DNA of 64,000 nt from Pleodorina starrii (lineage: Eukaryota; Chlorophyta; Chlorophyceae; Chlamydomonadales; Volvocaceae): contig BRXU01000042.1 in the NCBI GenBank assembly GCA_030267565.1, forward strand, positions 372,001 through 436,000, written 5' to 3'. Both the position numbers and the translations under genes were made by a program. Below the pieces are notes generated by a model. The model was not told where the DNA came from, did not search any database, and worked only from the letters and a program-made list of their open reading frames with translations. Positions 1-10,485 of this stretch are shown here, piece after piece; the stretch's first letter is position 1, and the number at the start of each line of letters is the position of its first letter.

Positions 1-162
1 TGTACGGCATATTAATGTTAATGTTACAGTGTGGGGGGCTTCTGGGCCCATTCTAGGGTGAGGGCACCGCGCTCCTATTGTTTATCAGCCACGTGTTTGT
101 TCGCTTAGAGCACCATCCATAACCGTCACACTGTCTAACGCCATACGAACTGAGAGTCCAAG

Positions 163-690
163 GTACGGCATGTGTACACAGGGTCGTACAGGTGCCGGAT
201 GGTTCTGGGATGGTCCCGGCCAACCAGGCGGGCCGGTTGTGGGTTCTCCGGACACTACCTCCCCTCCCGGATGCCCCTGACGGTCTATGTGCTGGCTTGG
301 GTTCGCTTTTGTGAGTGCATGTCGCGTGTACACTTGACTCGGCTGCTACAGAGGGCTTCAGGTTGGGCCGACATACGTATCGGGACCGTGTTGTTGCCCT
401 CTGGCGGTGCTTATGGCCCTTGTTTCATTTGATACGGCTCGTTCTTTCTCACGCAAGCTGTTGTTGGATGGGACCTGCGCGACGCGTGTGGGGACCTGCG
501 TGACGGAGCCTAGGCCTTCCTAATTCACGTTCGATTGAAGGGTGCTTACAATGCAACAGCACGTTGGAGACCACTTCTGACTACCACACGCGGAATTGAA
601 CCTTAACGACTCAGCACCTTGCTTCCCTCTTGCCTCCACTCCCTCTCGCTTTCTTCGGGCAACAGATCCGTAGGATCCCTAACTTATCTG
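163..690. repeat. Dispersed direct repeat, copy 1
   Basis: Positions 163-468 match 3948-4280 at high identity, beginning with GTACGGCATGTGTACACAGG and ending near CACGCAAGCTGTTGTTGG. A second block, 646-690, matches 4284-4330. Copy 1 has about 170 extra bases between the two blocks. Copy 2 has about 18 extra bases after the GGTCCCGG stretch. No protein-like reading frame is shared by the copies, so this looks like a non-coding repeat family. Its nature (transposon relic or segmental duplicate) is not visible. Confidence 0.8.
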
Positions 691-1119
691 CTTTCTCGGG
701 CATGCGAGGGAGGGGCGTTTGTTTGTTTGTTTGTTCGGAGGTACAGCTGGAAAGAGCTGGTTGGCAGAGAATATAAAAATGCAATATACGTGCGCTATAC
801 GGGTGCGTACGGGACAGCGATGTAGATAGCGGTTCACCGAGCCGACGTCGCGTGATCGAGCCCTACAGGGTGCAATCCGTGCGGCGGTGAGTCCGCGCGA
901 GTGGGCTACTTGTGAAATCGGCAGGACAACTTCGGCCCTGTCAGTGGAGGCTGCAAGCATTGTGGAGAGCGGTGCATGACAGAAAGGTTCGCTGAGCAAG
1001 TCGAATCTCAAAACAGCAGTGGGACCCGTAGAGCCGTAGTGTGTGTAGGATGTAGAGAATGAACAATTGAACAAAAGAGAATCCAATAGGGGCTTCTGCT
1101 TCTGCATCCTCACCCGCAG

Positions 1120-1410
1120 AAAGCTTAAGGAAAGCACGACAGGGAAATCGAGGACGGCACACGTGGGGCCGTACATCCGTAACGTAATGTGATTCCGTGC
1201 AAGGGATTTCCGTCCGCCTGTTGCGCTCAGGAGCGCCTCGTTAATTCCAGGTTCAATTAGTGTACACCAGGGTGGGTACTCCGAAGGATGTTGAAAGGCT
1301 GGTGGCACTGTTGGGTGAAGGAGGACGGCACACGTGGGGCCGTATCGCCGTAAAGGGGCAGTGCAAGGAAGTTTCGTCTGCCTGCGGGAGTCAGCAGCGC
1401 TTCATTAAAT
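1120..1410. repeat. Degenerate tandem pair around GGACGGCACACGTGGGGCCGT
   Basis: Two related stretches, about 1120-1245 and 1310-1410, share a core at 1152 and 1322 (GACGGCACACGTGGGGCC) followed by similar GTGCAAGG, CGTCTGCCTG and AGCGC(C/T)TC segments. They are diverged copies about 170 bases apart. No gene is evident here. Confidence 0.65.
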
Positions 1411-1429
1411 GAATGAATGCTGCAGCACA

Positions 1430-2065
1430 ACGCCGGCACCACGCACCGACAGAAAGGGTAAGAGCTGGCTCGCGACGGCACGAGCCGGCACGCCGCCGAA
1501 ATGACCCATGGGTCACTTGGAGCCGCGCGTCCATTCTGCCTCGGTCGCCGTACATTGCGAGCTTCGTTTGGTATCGGTAAGCATGAAGCAAATACGGAGC
1601 ATGCGTTGGCGGAGAATAAAAAGTGTGATATACGAGCATGTACGTGAAGGGCTGACGTTAGGGATGTCGGTCATCGCTCAGCCGAGGTGCCCGTTCCTCG
1701 GACGCCAATCGAAAGTGCTCGACTGGCGGACACAGACGGTTGGCCGCTGGCTACTAGCTTCGTGACGTGCTTCCCATGGTTACGCCGTTATTGAAGTGCG
1801 ACTGTTGTTGGAGAGGGTGCGGCGGCACTCCGCGCTTTTAACCTCGTTCTGTGTCCGTTAACGGATCGTCTGAGTTACGAGTGACTAGTTGTAAACACCG
1901 CGACGCGCGTGGTCAGCGGCCGCGTGCGGATGCAGCACATATAACAGGAGCCGGCTCGCGACGGTCGCGACGTCGCCCACATGACCCATGGGTCACTTGG
2001 AGCCAACGATTGCGAGCTTGGTTTGGTATATGGGTACGCATGAAGCAAAATCCCGGAGAAAGCGT
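1430..2065. repeat. Degenerate repeat pair carrying TGACCCATGGGTCA
   Basis: The segment at 1448-1620 is repeated in diverged form at 1945-2065. Both hold GGCTCGCGACGG, then the perfect 14-base palindrome TGACCCATGGGTCA (1502-1515 and 1982-1995), then CTTGGAGCC, TTGCGAGCTT and GCATGAAGCAAA. A shorter related stretch (GAGAATA-AAAA with GATATACG-like sequence) occurs at 765-800 and 1610-1640. No coding capacity is apparent. Confidence 0.7.
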
Positions 2066-2100
2066 AAAGAAAGCAAGCAGTAAGTTAGGGATTTAGCTGC

Positions 2101-2465
2101 TGGGCAGGTGGCTGGCTGGCTGGGTGGCTGGCTGGATGTGTGGGTGGGTGGCTGGGTGGGTGGGTGGGTGGCTGGCTGGGTGTGTGGGTGGCTGGGTGGC
2201 TGGCTGGGTGAGTGGCTGGGTGGCTAGGTGGATGGGTTGATGGGTTGATGGGTTGATGGGTGGCTGGGTGGCCGAGTGGGTGGCTGACTGGTTGTGTGGG
2301 TGGCTGGGTGGCTGGCTGGGTGGGTGGCTGGCTGGGTGGGTGCGTGGCTGGATGGCTGGGTGGCTGGGTGGCTGGCTGGATGGCTGGGTGGGTGCGTGGG
2401 TGGGTGGCTGGGTGGCCGAGTGGGTGGGTGACCGGGTGGGTGGCTGGGTGGGTTGCTCGCTGGGT
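2101..2465. repeat. GGGTGGCT minisatellite 1
   Basis: About 365 bases built from degenerate 4-base and 8-base units (GGCT, GGGT, GGGTGGCT). The strand is strongly G/T biased. Reading it on the minus strand gives long open frames of His-Pro-Ala-Thr-Gln-Ser type, but these only reflect a unit free of stop codons and are not good evidence for a protein. A sister array lies at 3480-3645. Confidence 0.9.
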
Positions 2466-3430
2466 GGGGTAAAAAGAAAGTACCGGTATCGCAGCGGAGG
2501 AGGCGGCGTTAGCGAACGAACCCAGAACCCAGCAATACTTACCGAACATACCTGTAACCTTACCGAGCTGAAAAGCGCAGCGACCGCGTCACCGCCGGAC
2601 CAACCCAGACGGACGAGTACGCGCGACAGCACAAGAACGGCACGAGCGCCCGGACAAAACAACCCGACAAATGGGAGACTCACCTGCGCTCGATGGAAAC
2701 GAATTGGAAAGAAGCGAAGGAAACGGCGTGAGTAACGGTAATGGGCAACGGCAATGTCAGCGAAGGAAGGAGCGAGCAGGCAGGCAAGCAAAGCAGGACA
2801 CAAATAAACCCACGAACGAGCTGGGGCGGCGACGCGGCGCAAAAGAGGGCAGGAAGGGGCGGCGGGGCAGAGAACAAAGGGATACGGATGGGCAAAACGT
2901 ACGACGGCAGGGAGGCGAAAGGCAGACGGGGAAGGGCAAAGGAGAAGAGAATGGAAAGGAGAACGGCAAAGGGAAAGAGAACAGCAGAAGGAAGACGAGT
3001 GCGGGAGGGACGGAAGGCGGGGCAGGGGAGAAAGGGCGAAGGGGCACGAGGTAGGGCAAGGGCAAGGGCGAGGAGAAGGGAAGAACGACGGCAGGACGAG
3101 CGGAAAGGGCAGAGGCAGCGGGGCGCGGGAAGATGCGATGCGCAGGAGGGGCCGGGTGGCGGAGCGTGAAGAGTCGGCTCCCCACCACACGGGCCGAGCA
3201 CGCAGGCCACCACGCATGAGGGGCATCGGGCGAGGTGAATGCGGCCAAGGGTGGACAGGACAGGGGCAGGACAGGGACAGGGCGGGGCAGAGGCGGGGCA
3301 GGGGAAAGGCATGCGGGAGGGGCAGGGGGGGGAAATGGGGCAGGGAACGAGGGCCAAGGACAAACCCAGCACGGTGGGCATAGCGCGCGAGCAGACGAGG
3401 GGGCGGGGGACCAAGGGGGGCATGCGCGGG
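2466..3430. other. Purine-rich spacer between minisatellites
   Basis: The plus strand is strongly purine-biased, with runs such as GGGAGGGAC, GGAGAAAG and GGCAGGGG. Open frames in several phases are low-complexity (Arg/Gly/Lys on plus, Pro/Ser/Leu on minus) and overlap each other. No conserved domain or splice pattern is seen. I treat it as non-coding. Confidence 0.6.
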
Positions 3431-3645
3431 CGGGGGGGGGGGGCGGGGCGTGTGTGTGTGTGTGTGTGTGTGTGTCTGGGTGAGTGGCTGTGTGGGTGGC
3501 TGTGTGGGTGGCTGTGTGGGTGGCTGGGTGGGTGGCTGGGTGGCTGGGTGGCTGGGTGGCTGGGTGGCTGGGTGGCTGGGTGGCTGGGTGGCTGGGTGGC
3601 TGGGTGGCTGGGTGGCTGGGTGGGTGACTGGGTGGGTGGGTCCTT
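3431..3645. repeat. (GT)n run and GGGTGGCT minisatellite 2
   Basis: A G-run and a (TG)n stretch at about 3431-3476 pass into a regular array of the 8-base unit GGGTGGCT (3480-3640), more homogeneous than the array at 2101-2465. On the minus strand the unit reads as (Ala-Thr-Gln-Pro-Pro-Ser-His-Pro)n in an open frame. Confidence 0.9.
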
Positions 3646-3947
3646 CTGCTGATGTCGTGCATTCATCCGGTTAATGCACCAGGTTGACGCACAGATCGGA
3701 CATTTACGGACAACCCCCACAGCCCGCACGTGTGTGCGCAACTTATAGCTTGCAACTTTCGGGAGTGGCGTCAAATGAGACGTGCAGCGCAGCACAGACA
3801 TGAGTGATGATGATGGATGCTGTCAATATCATTGGCAGCACTGCAGTGCCGGCTGAGGACCGTTTGTTGCAAAGAAACGGACGGGCAAGTGTTATGTGTT
3901 GCTTTCGAGTCTTAACGCGGCATAACGGCTCTAGTGGGATTGTCATT

Positions 3948-4330
3948 GTACGGCATGTGTACACAGGGTCGTACAGGTGCCGGATGGTTCTGGGATGGTC
4001 CCGGCGGCCCACACCTTCCTGGCCAACCAGGCGGGCCGGTTGTCGGTTCTCCGGACGCTGCCTCCCCTCCCGGATCCCCCTGACGGTCTATGTGCTGGCC
4101 TCTGTTCGCTTTTGTCAGTGCATGTCGCATGTACGCTTGAATCGGCCGCTGCAGAGAGCTTCAGGTTGGGCCGACGTACGTATCTATCGGGACCGTGTTT
4201 GCTTATGTTGTTGCCTCTGGCGGTGCTTATGGCCCGTGTTTTGTTACGGCTCGTTCTTTCTCACGCAAGCTGTTGTTGGGACCTTCCCTCTCGCTTTCTT
4301 CGGGCTACAGATCCGTAGGATCCCTAACTT
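3948..4330. repeat. Dispersed direct repeat, copy 2
   Basis: This is the second copy of the repeat at 163-690, in the same orientation 3.8 kb away. It is more compact than copy 1: the two homology blocks (3948-4280 and 4284-4330) are adjacent. The two copies flank the whole minisatellite region. Confidence 0.8.
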
Positions 4331-4499
4331 ATTTAATACATCGATGTTACCGATTTTGGTTCTAAGAACCAAAAGAGGTTTATGTCCCCAGGAACGGCGT
4401 GGGACCCAGGACGTGTGACCCAATACAGCAGTAAAAAGCAGTACCAGGAAGGTACGCGCAACGCGAGCTCGCTACACACTGCCGACTGCCGTAGAGGAG

Positions 4500-4910
4500 A
4501 CATAACAGAATGAGGAACGGAAATCACAAAACTGTCCGGGCAGGGCAGGGCTGGGCGACATAATCGCCCCCGTGACGACCAAAACTGAAACGTCCACCAA
4601 CGACCAACATAACGCGACCGCGTCTGAGACATTAACGCACAGAAGTAGTGGACACGTTGCCATGTGCAGCCATGTCCATGTCCACTAAAACAGACCTTGG
4701 GCAAGGGCAATGAAGGTTGGGAACGGGTTGGACAACGAAACGTGTATTACTTTACTGTAACGTGTATGCATACAGTAATGGGAACAGAGGGCACAAAAAC
4801 GGTCGGGCAGGGCAGGGCTGGGCGACATACCGGTATTGGCCCTCGTGACGACCAAAATGGCAACGGTCGCCAACGACCATCAAAACAGCACTTGCCAGGG
4901 CGAGACACCA
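4500..4910. repeat. Two-unit tandem repeat, about 245-base period
   Basis: GGGCAGGGCAGGGCTGGGCG occurs at about 4539 and 4806, each followed by ACATA, a short variable stretch, CGTGACGACCAAAA and an ACCAACGACC/GCCAACGACC box. Each is preceded by an AATG(A/G)GAAC and CACAAAA stretch. These are two diverged copies of one unit. No gene was recognised. Confidence 0.7.
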
Positions 4911-7584
4911 CGTCCCAGTATCACAACGCCTAAATACGAGTAAATGAGGAACCGCGGAGGGCAACCGTAAAGCAGCACGACTACCCAGCGACGCACGGCC
5001 TAGAGGACAGGAGCGTTGGGAAACGCAACACACCCGTGCTTCCGATGGAGCGAACATGGCTACGCTCGCGCTAGACTGCAGCTAGCTACGGTTGCTGCAA
5101 GAAAGCGTGACGCATACTTGCACGAACAGGCTGGCAGCAAGCCTGGCAGCGCGTGGTGACGAAGACCTGCTGCGGGTTGCAGTTCAGAACTTGCGGGCAC
5201 GCTCTCCCGCGCGATTGCTGGAAGGACGCGGACTCGAGGATGCGTTGTTGGACAACGCCATACGGCAAGCGTGACAACACGCGCAGGTCAACCTGCACAT
5301 GCCGCAGCAGGATGTCCTCCTAGTGGGCTGGCGGGCCCTGCTGCGGAGATCAGGTTTTTCAAAGCTTACACAAGACATCCCAAGGGGCACGGGCCATGTG
5401 GCGCATCCTCACCCGGCCGCGGGCTGGCCCTTTGCCCCCTACGGCCCCGTGTGCGGCTGACCCTGCTGGTCCGCGAGCACAGCCGTTTTTCCAGCCGAAC
5501 CCACCCCCACCCCTCCACCCCGACCTCTATAAACCCGGAAGTGCACGCAGCCTTCGCACACGCAACGGAGTACAGCTGATGAAAAGCCCCACCAGCTAGG
5601 TATTATTGCCCAAGCATGCTTGGCGGTATGAGAGTCCCGTACGCGAACCTGTGCCCGGATGACAGATTCGTAACAGTCCAGTTCAGTAGAGCACCAGTCC
5701 AACAAGCCCTGGCCCTACATCAGCACGACATGTGCCACATCGCTGGGGGCGAACCGAAGAAGAGAACCGAACCGAACTCGGGCTGGGTGCACAGCTTGAT
5801 GTCAGCGGCCCTGGTGACGTACTGCCCTCGATGGTGTAGGTCGTGAAGACGGAGCGGAAGAGGATGTAGCACCTATTGTGGTGGTCGGCCGGTGTGCAGT
5901 CAACGTCTGTGGCCCCAAACCTCGCCCAGCCTATCTCTGCACACCCTCCTCTTACTAACCTGACCCGACTTGCCTGATATCCCTCATTAGTACTGGGGCC
6001 CAAGTGCCAGCGCTGGCCTACGGAGTCGTCACCTGAACCCTAAAAGACACGACTGGTGCACAACTTAGGGTCGTACATCTGCACCCACGAGCCGGTGAGG
6101 AGTCGGTGTAGTTCTCCGCTGCATCCGTGACCCAGATGCGCCATAGGTGGAGGTACAGCGAGGCCCATGAGTGCAACGGTGATCGGCGCCACCACCAGCG
6201 AGGTCCTCTCACTTATGACCGCAGACCCGCTTAGGACGGGGCCTCGCTGCTGAGGACGGGGGCTCGCGGAGGACAGGGGCTCAGTAAGGACGGTTGGGAA
6301 ACGGGGAGAGGACAGTGTCTGTACGGGAGGGACAGGGGTGTCCCCGAGCCTGACATGGGCGCAACGCTTCAACTGCCCGTTGCTGTCTATCTTCAGTGCA
6401 TGTCAACCATGCGGGCGGCACTCGAAGAGGCACACGGCGTGGTTCGCATCGTACACTGCAATGCAAACCCCACCCACCCAACACACGAGGGACCAACACT
6501 TATTGGGTTACATCGGCTACATAGTCTCGTGCAATCAATGAAACCCTTACCCAAAAAACAATGATGTACGCCTATGCGGGATACACGTGGCGGGTATGCG
6601 GTCTCCTTGACATGAGGTGCGTGTAGTGAATGGTGCAGGATCAGGCTCAGGAACACACGCGAGTCCCAGCACCGGGCCATGCGTGGATAGGCAACCGGAT
6701 GGGCATTAGCAGGGGATGCCAGACACCTGGAGTACCCCTGCATAGAACTATTGCCTTGCTTGCATGTGGGTGCATGTGAGTGTGTTTGTTACATGGTTGG
6801 GGGTGCGTGGCCTTCCCATGGCCAACCAAGGGGCGGGTGTCGGCTTCCTTGAAGCCGGAAAAGGGTGGGGATGGACCCGTCGAATCCGTACGGGTGGAGT
6901 TGAGTGCTGGGGACTTGTGCCGAACTGCTGGATGCCCGCTGCCTAAGCGAGAACGCCTCTGGGGCTCTGACACCGTGGTGCAATCGAACCGAGTCAGCTG
7001 GTGGGGCTTTGGCCCTGCCCAGGGAGTGGGCCCCGTGAGCAAAGTGGCCGTCTGTCACGTTGAGATGTACGGTAGCCGAAATGCGGCGCGGAATGTACGT
7101 CTGTCCGAGGATCATGAATGCTATTTTCATATGCTGCGCGGGGACCGAGGTTGGGGGCATCACCTTTCTGATCTGGGAAAGGGTCGGCGCTGGGAGAGGG
7201 CGTGCTCGCCTGTGCATGGGCACCGGGGTTTCACGGCTTTCCTTGGGGCGTGGTGCTGGGCGGCAGTTTACAGCTGTGGGTTGTGCTTGCTAGCGCACCG
7301 ATGCACGCCAGTCAGATATATCGTTTGTGCTCCGCTAGCTGTGGCTCCGCGTTCGTACGTTGCGCGGCCCAGGGGTGGCCGGGCCTGGCGCGCGCCTATG
7401 CACGGACTTCATTGCACATGTACCTCCTGGATAAAGGGCAACTGACTACCTACCTCTCCCTACCGTATTCCCGATGCCTCGGCTTATGCGTTGCTTGCAC
7501 TGGTCCGCTACACACGGCCTGCTTACACCAAAAGCGGGACTGCCGGAGGCCCTTACTTGTACATAAGCTGTACAGCTGTGAGCG
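4911..7584. other. No recognisable gene
   Basis: Short open frames occur on both strands, the longest plus-strand one at 6780-7445. None has a recognisable domain, a convincing splice context or family-like composition. One dispersed repeat lies inside at 6826-6915. Confidence 0.5.
6826..6915 (+). repeat. Short dispersed repeat, shared with 21778-21862
   Basis: Both places carry TGTCGGCTTCCTTGAAGCCG, then GAAAA-GGG, a G/C-rich spacer, AATCCGTACGG and GTTGA(G/A)TGCT. The core CGGCTTC-CTT-GAAGCCG can fold into a 7-bp stem with a 3-base loop in both copies. It appears non-coding. Confidence 0.7.
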
Positions 7585-7734
7585 ATGGAAAAGGTGGTTT
7601 CACGGGATTTCTCGCTGGTGTCGTATTTCGGCGAGTATGTGCATTGGCTGGTCTTCAACCCCGTAAAACAGGGGAAATCAACTTATGCGTCATTCGAACT
7701 GCATTCTCTTACGGAATTTGAAACATTTTCTGAG
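7585..7734 (+). CDS. Candidate isolated exon, unknown protein
   Basis: From an ATG at 7585 the frame is open for exactly 50 codons and then meets a textbook donor, GAG|GTATGT. The translated segment begins MEKVVSRDFSLVSYFGEYVH and has a mixed, protein-like composition (Phe, Tyr, Trp, Glu), unlike most frames around it. I do not recognise it. I could not find a downstream exon with certainty; the next frame of interest is the CENP-B-like fragment that starts about 150 bases later. It could be the first exon of a gene now broken by the repeat at 7842-7884, or a chance open frame. Confidence 0.3.
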
Positions 7735-7841
7735 GTATGTCACTTTCCCGCCCAGAGTGTATGCCGTCCAATATCAGTTTGTGACATCTCAGTCTGCTCG
7801 GAAGTTTTATGCCGTTGCAAATGCATAGGGCGGGAGCGACT

Positions 7842-7884
7842 GCTAGTAGCTAGTAGCTAGTAGCTAGTAGCTAGTAGCTAGTAG
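7842..7884. repeat. (CTAGTAG)6 tandem repeat
   Basis: Six perfect copies of the 7-base unit CTAGTAG stand directly upstream of the CENP-B-like fragment. In every frame the array contains TAG stop codons, so it cannot be coding on the plus strand. Confidence 0.95.
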
Positions 7885-7885
7885 C

Positions 7886-8540
7886 AAACTGACAAAGACT
7901 CAGGCGCAGAACCGCTACGGCATCCACCGGGGCAAGCTACAGCGGCTCCTGTCCGGCCAACAGGACATACATTGACGCTCGCTCAGGGCCTGGAACCGCG
8001 CTCAGCCCGGTGGCCGAAGCGCGCCTGCTGCAGCATATCAGCGTCATGCGGCGGCATGGTCGCACGCTGACGAAGATTGAGGTGCGTTGCCTGGCCGCTG
8101 AGATGGAGGCCATCGAGGCCAAAGCTGCTGGCCACAAGCCGCGTTGGGCTGAGGGTGCGGCCGCGTCTGAGAAATGGTGGCGCGGGTACAAGCAGCGGCA
8201 CGGCGTCGTCCTGCGCAGCACGCAGCATGCAGAGGCGGAACGGCAGGCGGCGGCAACGTCAGATGTGGTCTACGGGTTCTTTGAGACCTTCGAGAAGGTG
8301 TGCACGGACATCGGGCGCGGGCAGCAGCGCGGGTAACGTTGCTGTCGGCAGTGGGAGCGGGGGCGCCAACCACAACCGGGGCCGGGTGTCGGGCAAGCCG
8401 GGCGCGCCGCGCAGGTCCCGCTGCGCTACCGGCAGAGCGCAGACCTCGGCCGTGACGACTGCGACTCCGAGAGCAGCGAGCAGGACGGCACCGTGAGCGA
8501 AACGTCGTCCGACACGACGAGCCGCGTGAGCGAGGACTGA
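7886..8540 (+). pseudogene. CENP-B/pogo-type DNA-binding module, broken
   Basis: Two neighbouring frames together resemble the N-terminal DNA-binding half of pogo/Tc5-type transposases and CENP-B. Frame 1 (7886-7975) encodes a Psq-like helix-turn-helix (LTKTQAQNRYGIHRGKLQRL) and ends at TGA. Frame 2 (about 7971-8336) continues with ALSPVAEARLL, LTKIEV and the CENP-B-type signature WWRGYKQRHG, then VVYGFFETFEKV. It stops at TAA 8334, beyond which the same frame stays open to 8540 with an acidic Ser/Asp/Glu tail. A DDE catalytic domain is absent. So a frameshift near 7970 and one in-frame stop break the gene. The family call rests on motif order, which I judge good. Whether it is a transposon relic or a former host gene is inference. 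Confidence 0.6.
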
Positions 8541-9480
8541 ACTAAACTGTCGACATGCCAATTGTCTTATTGTATGCGGCGGTTTTGTCGTTGTTGGCGC
8601 GCGTGTGCACGGTGAGACCCATGGGGTGATGCGGAACGTTGGCTTGCGCGGGCAGGATAAACAACGCTATAATGTTTAAGTTCGCGTTGCATGCTGAGTG
8701 TGAGCTACAATAGGGTAGTTGTAGGACCTTGGCAGGCTGCGCGCGACGTTTTGGCGGTGTTTCCGTACTGTTCTGCACTCGCGTCCATAATAGGCTAGGG
8801 ACAACTGCCGAGCGCAAGGGCAAACATACCCCTCACCGCGTTCCTTACCTGACAGCGTGCTACCATGTCCATTTGCAGCTGAACGGTTTATGATATGTCC
8901 AGTACATATGTAAGAACCTTCCGTAATTTTTTGGGCATTTGTCGAGTACGTCTATACCAATTTAAGAGACGGTTGTAACGCTCGGACGGCCCATAATAGG
9001 GCAACCTACCCCGTAAGTCGCAAAAATGAATGTTTGCGGTCCATTTTTCTCATCTGGCCCAAATATGGCACTAACAGAGTTACGGGAAATCTTTACGGAA
9101 TGTAAACTACATTTTACGAAGGCAGTCGCCTACCTAAAAACTGCAGTTTACGAAAAGCAAATCTTAGATAGATTGCTTGCAAGCACGGCAAGCAGGCCAC
9201 AAAAAACGAAATCTTAGGTTGCATACGCGTGTCTCCCAGACTCCGTATTTTCCGTCGCAGTACATGTACCTGCTGCGGCCAAGAGTATGTAAGCCCGTCT
9301 AATCGCAGTCTTTTCAGTCATCTTCACACGTATGACTTTAACTGTCTATACCTATTGTCAAAAGCATGTTTGGTGACACGATACAGTACATGATGGGAAT
9401 CAAGTAGTTTGGCGCTCGCTCGCCTGACAACACTTTGTGAATAGCAAACATCAGACAACAGAGCAAAGTAACTCAGTCGC
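8541..9480. other. No recognisable gene
   Basis: A stretch of fairly balanced composition with only short open frames. A plus-strand frame at 9026-9217 (start MNVCGPFFSSGPNMALTELR) is amphipathic but lacks a splice context or recognisable motif. I see nothing else in it. Confidence 0.5.
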
Positions 9481-9500
9481 TTGGCAACGTGGCGTAAAAA

Positions 9501-10170
9501 ATGTGTGCCAAGGGGGGCTACCTGCGCGCCACTGCTCATGGAGTACTGCTGGTGACGCTGCTGACAGTCCTGGCGCTCCTTACATCGCTTTCTCTGGCAG
9601 CCGAAATGGGTGCCGCACGCACCCTGCCAGTACCGTCTCTACAATTCGGTTGGAGAACGTGTGTCGGAGCTTGTCTTGAATGGGGTAGACCAGTTCGGCA
9701 GCAGCAGCATGGCCATGGGAATCCGCGACAACATGACAAAGCTTTTTGTGGACGTCCCAAACCCAAATGGCACGTTCACAAATACAGTGCCATCCTGGTA
9801 TTGGCAGGCAGGACCTCTCGGATATCTGGCCAGTTTGCGTTTTTTACGGAGGTAGGCTGAGTTCGCCTTGTACTATTCTGGAAGTTGCCCTTCCCCTTCC
9901 AGTGTTTTATATTCAGGCAGAAGTTTCAGTATTCAGAGCAATAATGTGTCCGTCAGCGCGATGTCTGACTGGATCAGTACGATGCCGACCATTACCTGCT
10001 CCTCGGTGACACGGCTAGTCCTCATGGGCTCCATTTATGACCGATCAGTATACAGCTCATCGTACTGGGCATTTGGTACGCTTGTTTCGATTGTTTATGA
10101 CATCGGCATATGCCTTGGTACCGTAGCTCTTTCTAATCATCGCGCAGCTGAGAACTTTGGGATTATTTAA
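9501..10170 (+). CDS. Putative small secreted protein, unknown family
   Basis: An ATG at 9501 opens a typical signal peptide (MCAKGGYLRATAHG, then LLVTLLTVLALLTSLSLA). The sequence from 9601, just after TTTCTCTGGCAG, is in the next frame, so either a short intron ends at 9600 or there is a frame break. The following exon (9601-9851) holds CQYRLYN and LVLNGVDQFGSSS and ends at donor GAG|GTAGGC. An acceptor at 9901-9902 restores the same frame (phase 2) and the protein continues through DWISTMPTITCSS and SVYSSSYWAFGTLVS to TAA at 10168. Several Asn-X-Ser/Thr sites fit a secreted glycoprotein. I do not recognise the family. It could be an upstream part of the pherophorin-like gene that follows, but its domain does not look like a pherophorin domain to me. 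Confidence 0.45.
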
Positions 10171-10480
10171 TTTTAACGCGCAGCACTGTGAGGAATTATT
10201 TTATCATAACGCGCACGCGTCCCTTCCAGGCTGACTATGAGCTCCATCAAACATTAAGAGACTCCCAAACTCATCTAGCGATGGCCAGAATGCTTATTCT
10301 GGCTATGAAAAGAGCACGGAAACCCCATTTCCCCCGTTCAGGCCCCCTCAAACGCGGGTACGACAGAGTTAGGAAAAAGGAAGGGGCTCCGCGGGGTTTT
10401 TTAAAATAACGCGCAGGCCCCGGGGCAATTATTTTATTTTGCGCGTTATTGCACATTCTGCCAAATAATTAATTATTTAT
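10160..10480. repeat. AT-rich block with AACGCGCA repeats and a palindrome
   Basis: TAACGCGCA occurs at about 10173, 10197 and 10407. The last copy forms an inverted repeat: AATAACGCGCA (10405-10415) pairs perfectly with TGCGCGTTATT (10440-10450). ATTATTTTAT stretches accompany the motif. The block separates the secreted-protein exons from the proline-rich exon and may be a small non-autonomous element. Confidence 0.6.
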
Positions 10481-10485
10481 GCGCG

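Noticed and set aside
2101..3645. Repeat arrays considered as a CRISPR array
   Set aside because: Units of 4-8 bases without unique spacers, in a nuclear algal genome with introns, do not fit CRISPR.
2085..3801. Pro/His/Thr/Ser-rich minus-strand frames up to 377 codons
   Set aside because: They are explained by stop-free GGGTGGCT minisatellites and purine-strand bias. Several overlapping frames look equally open.
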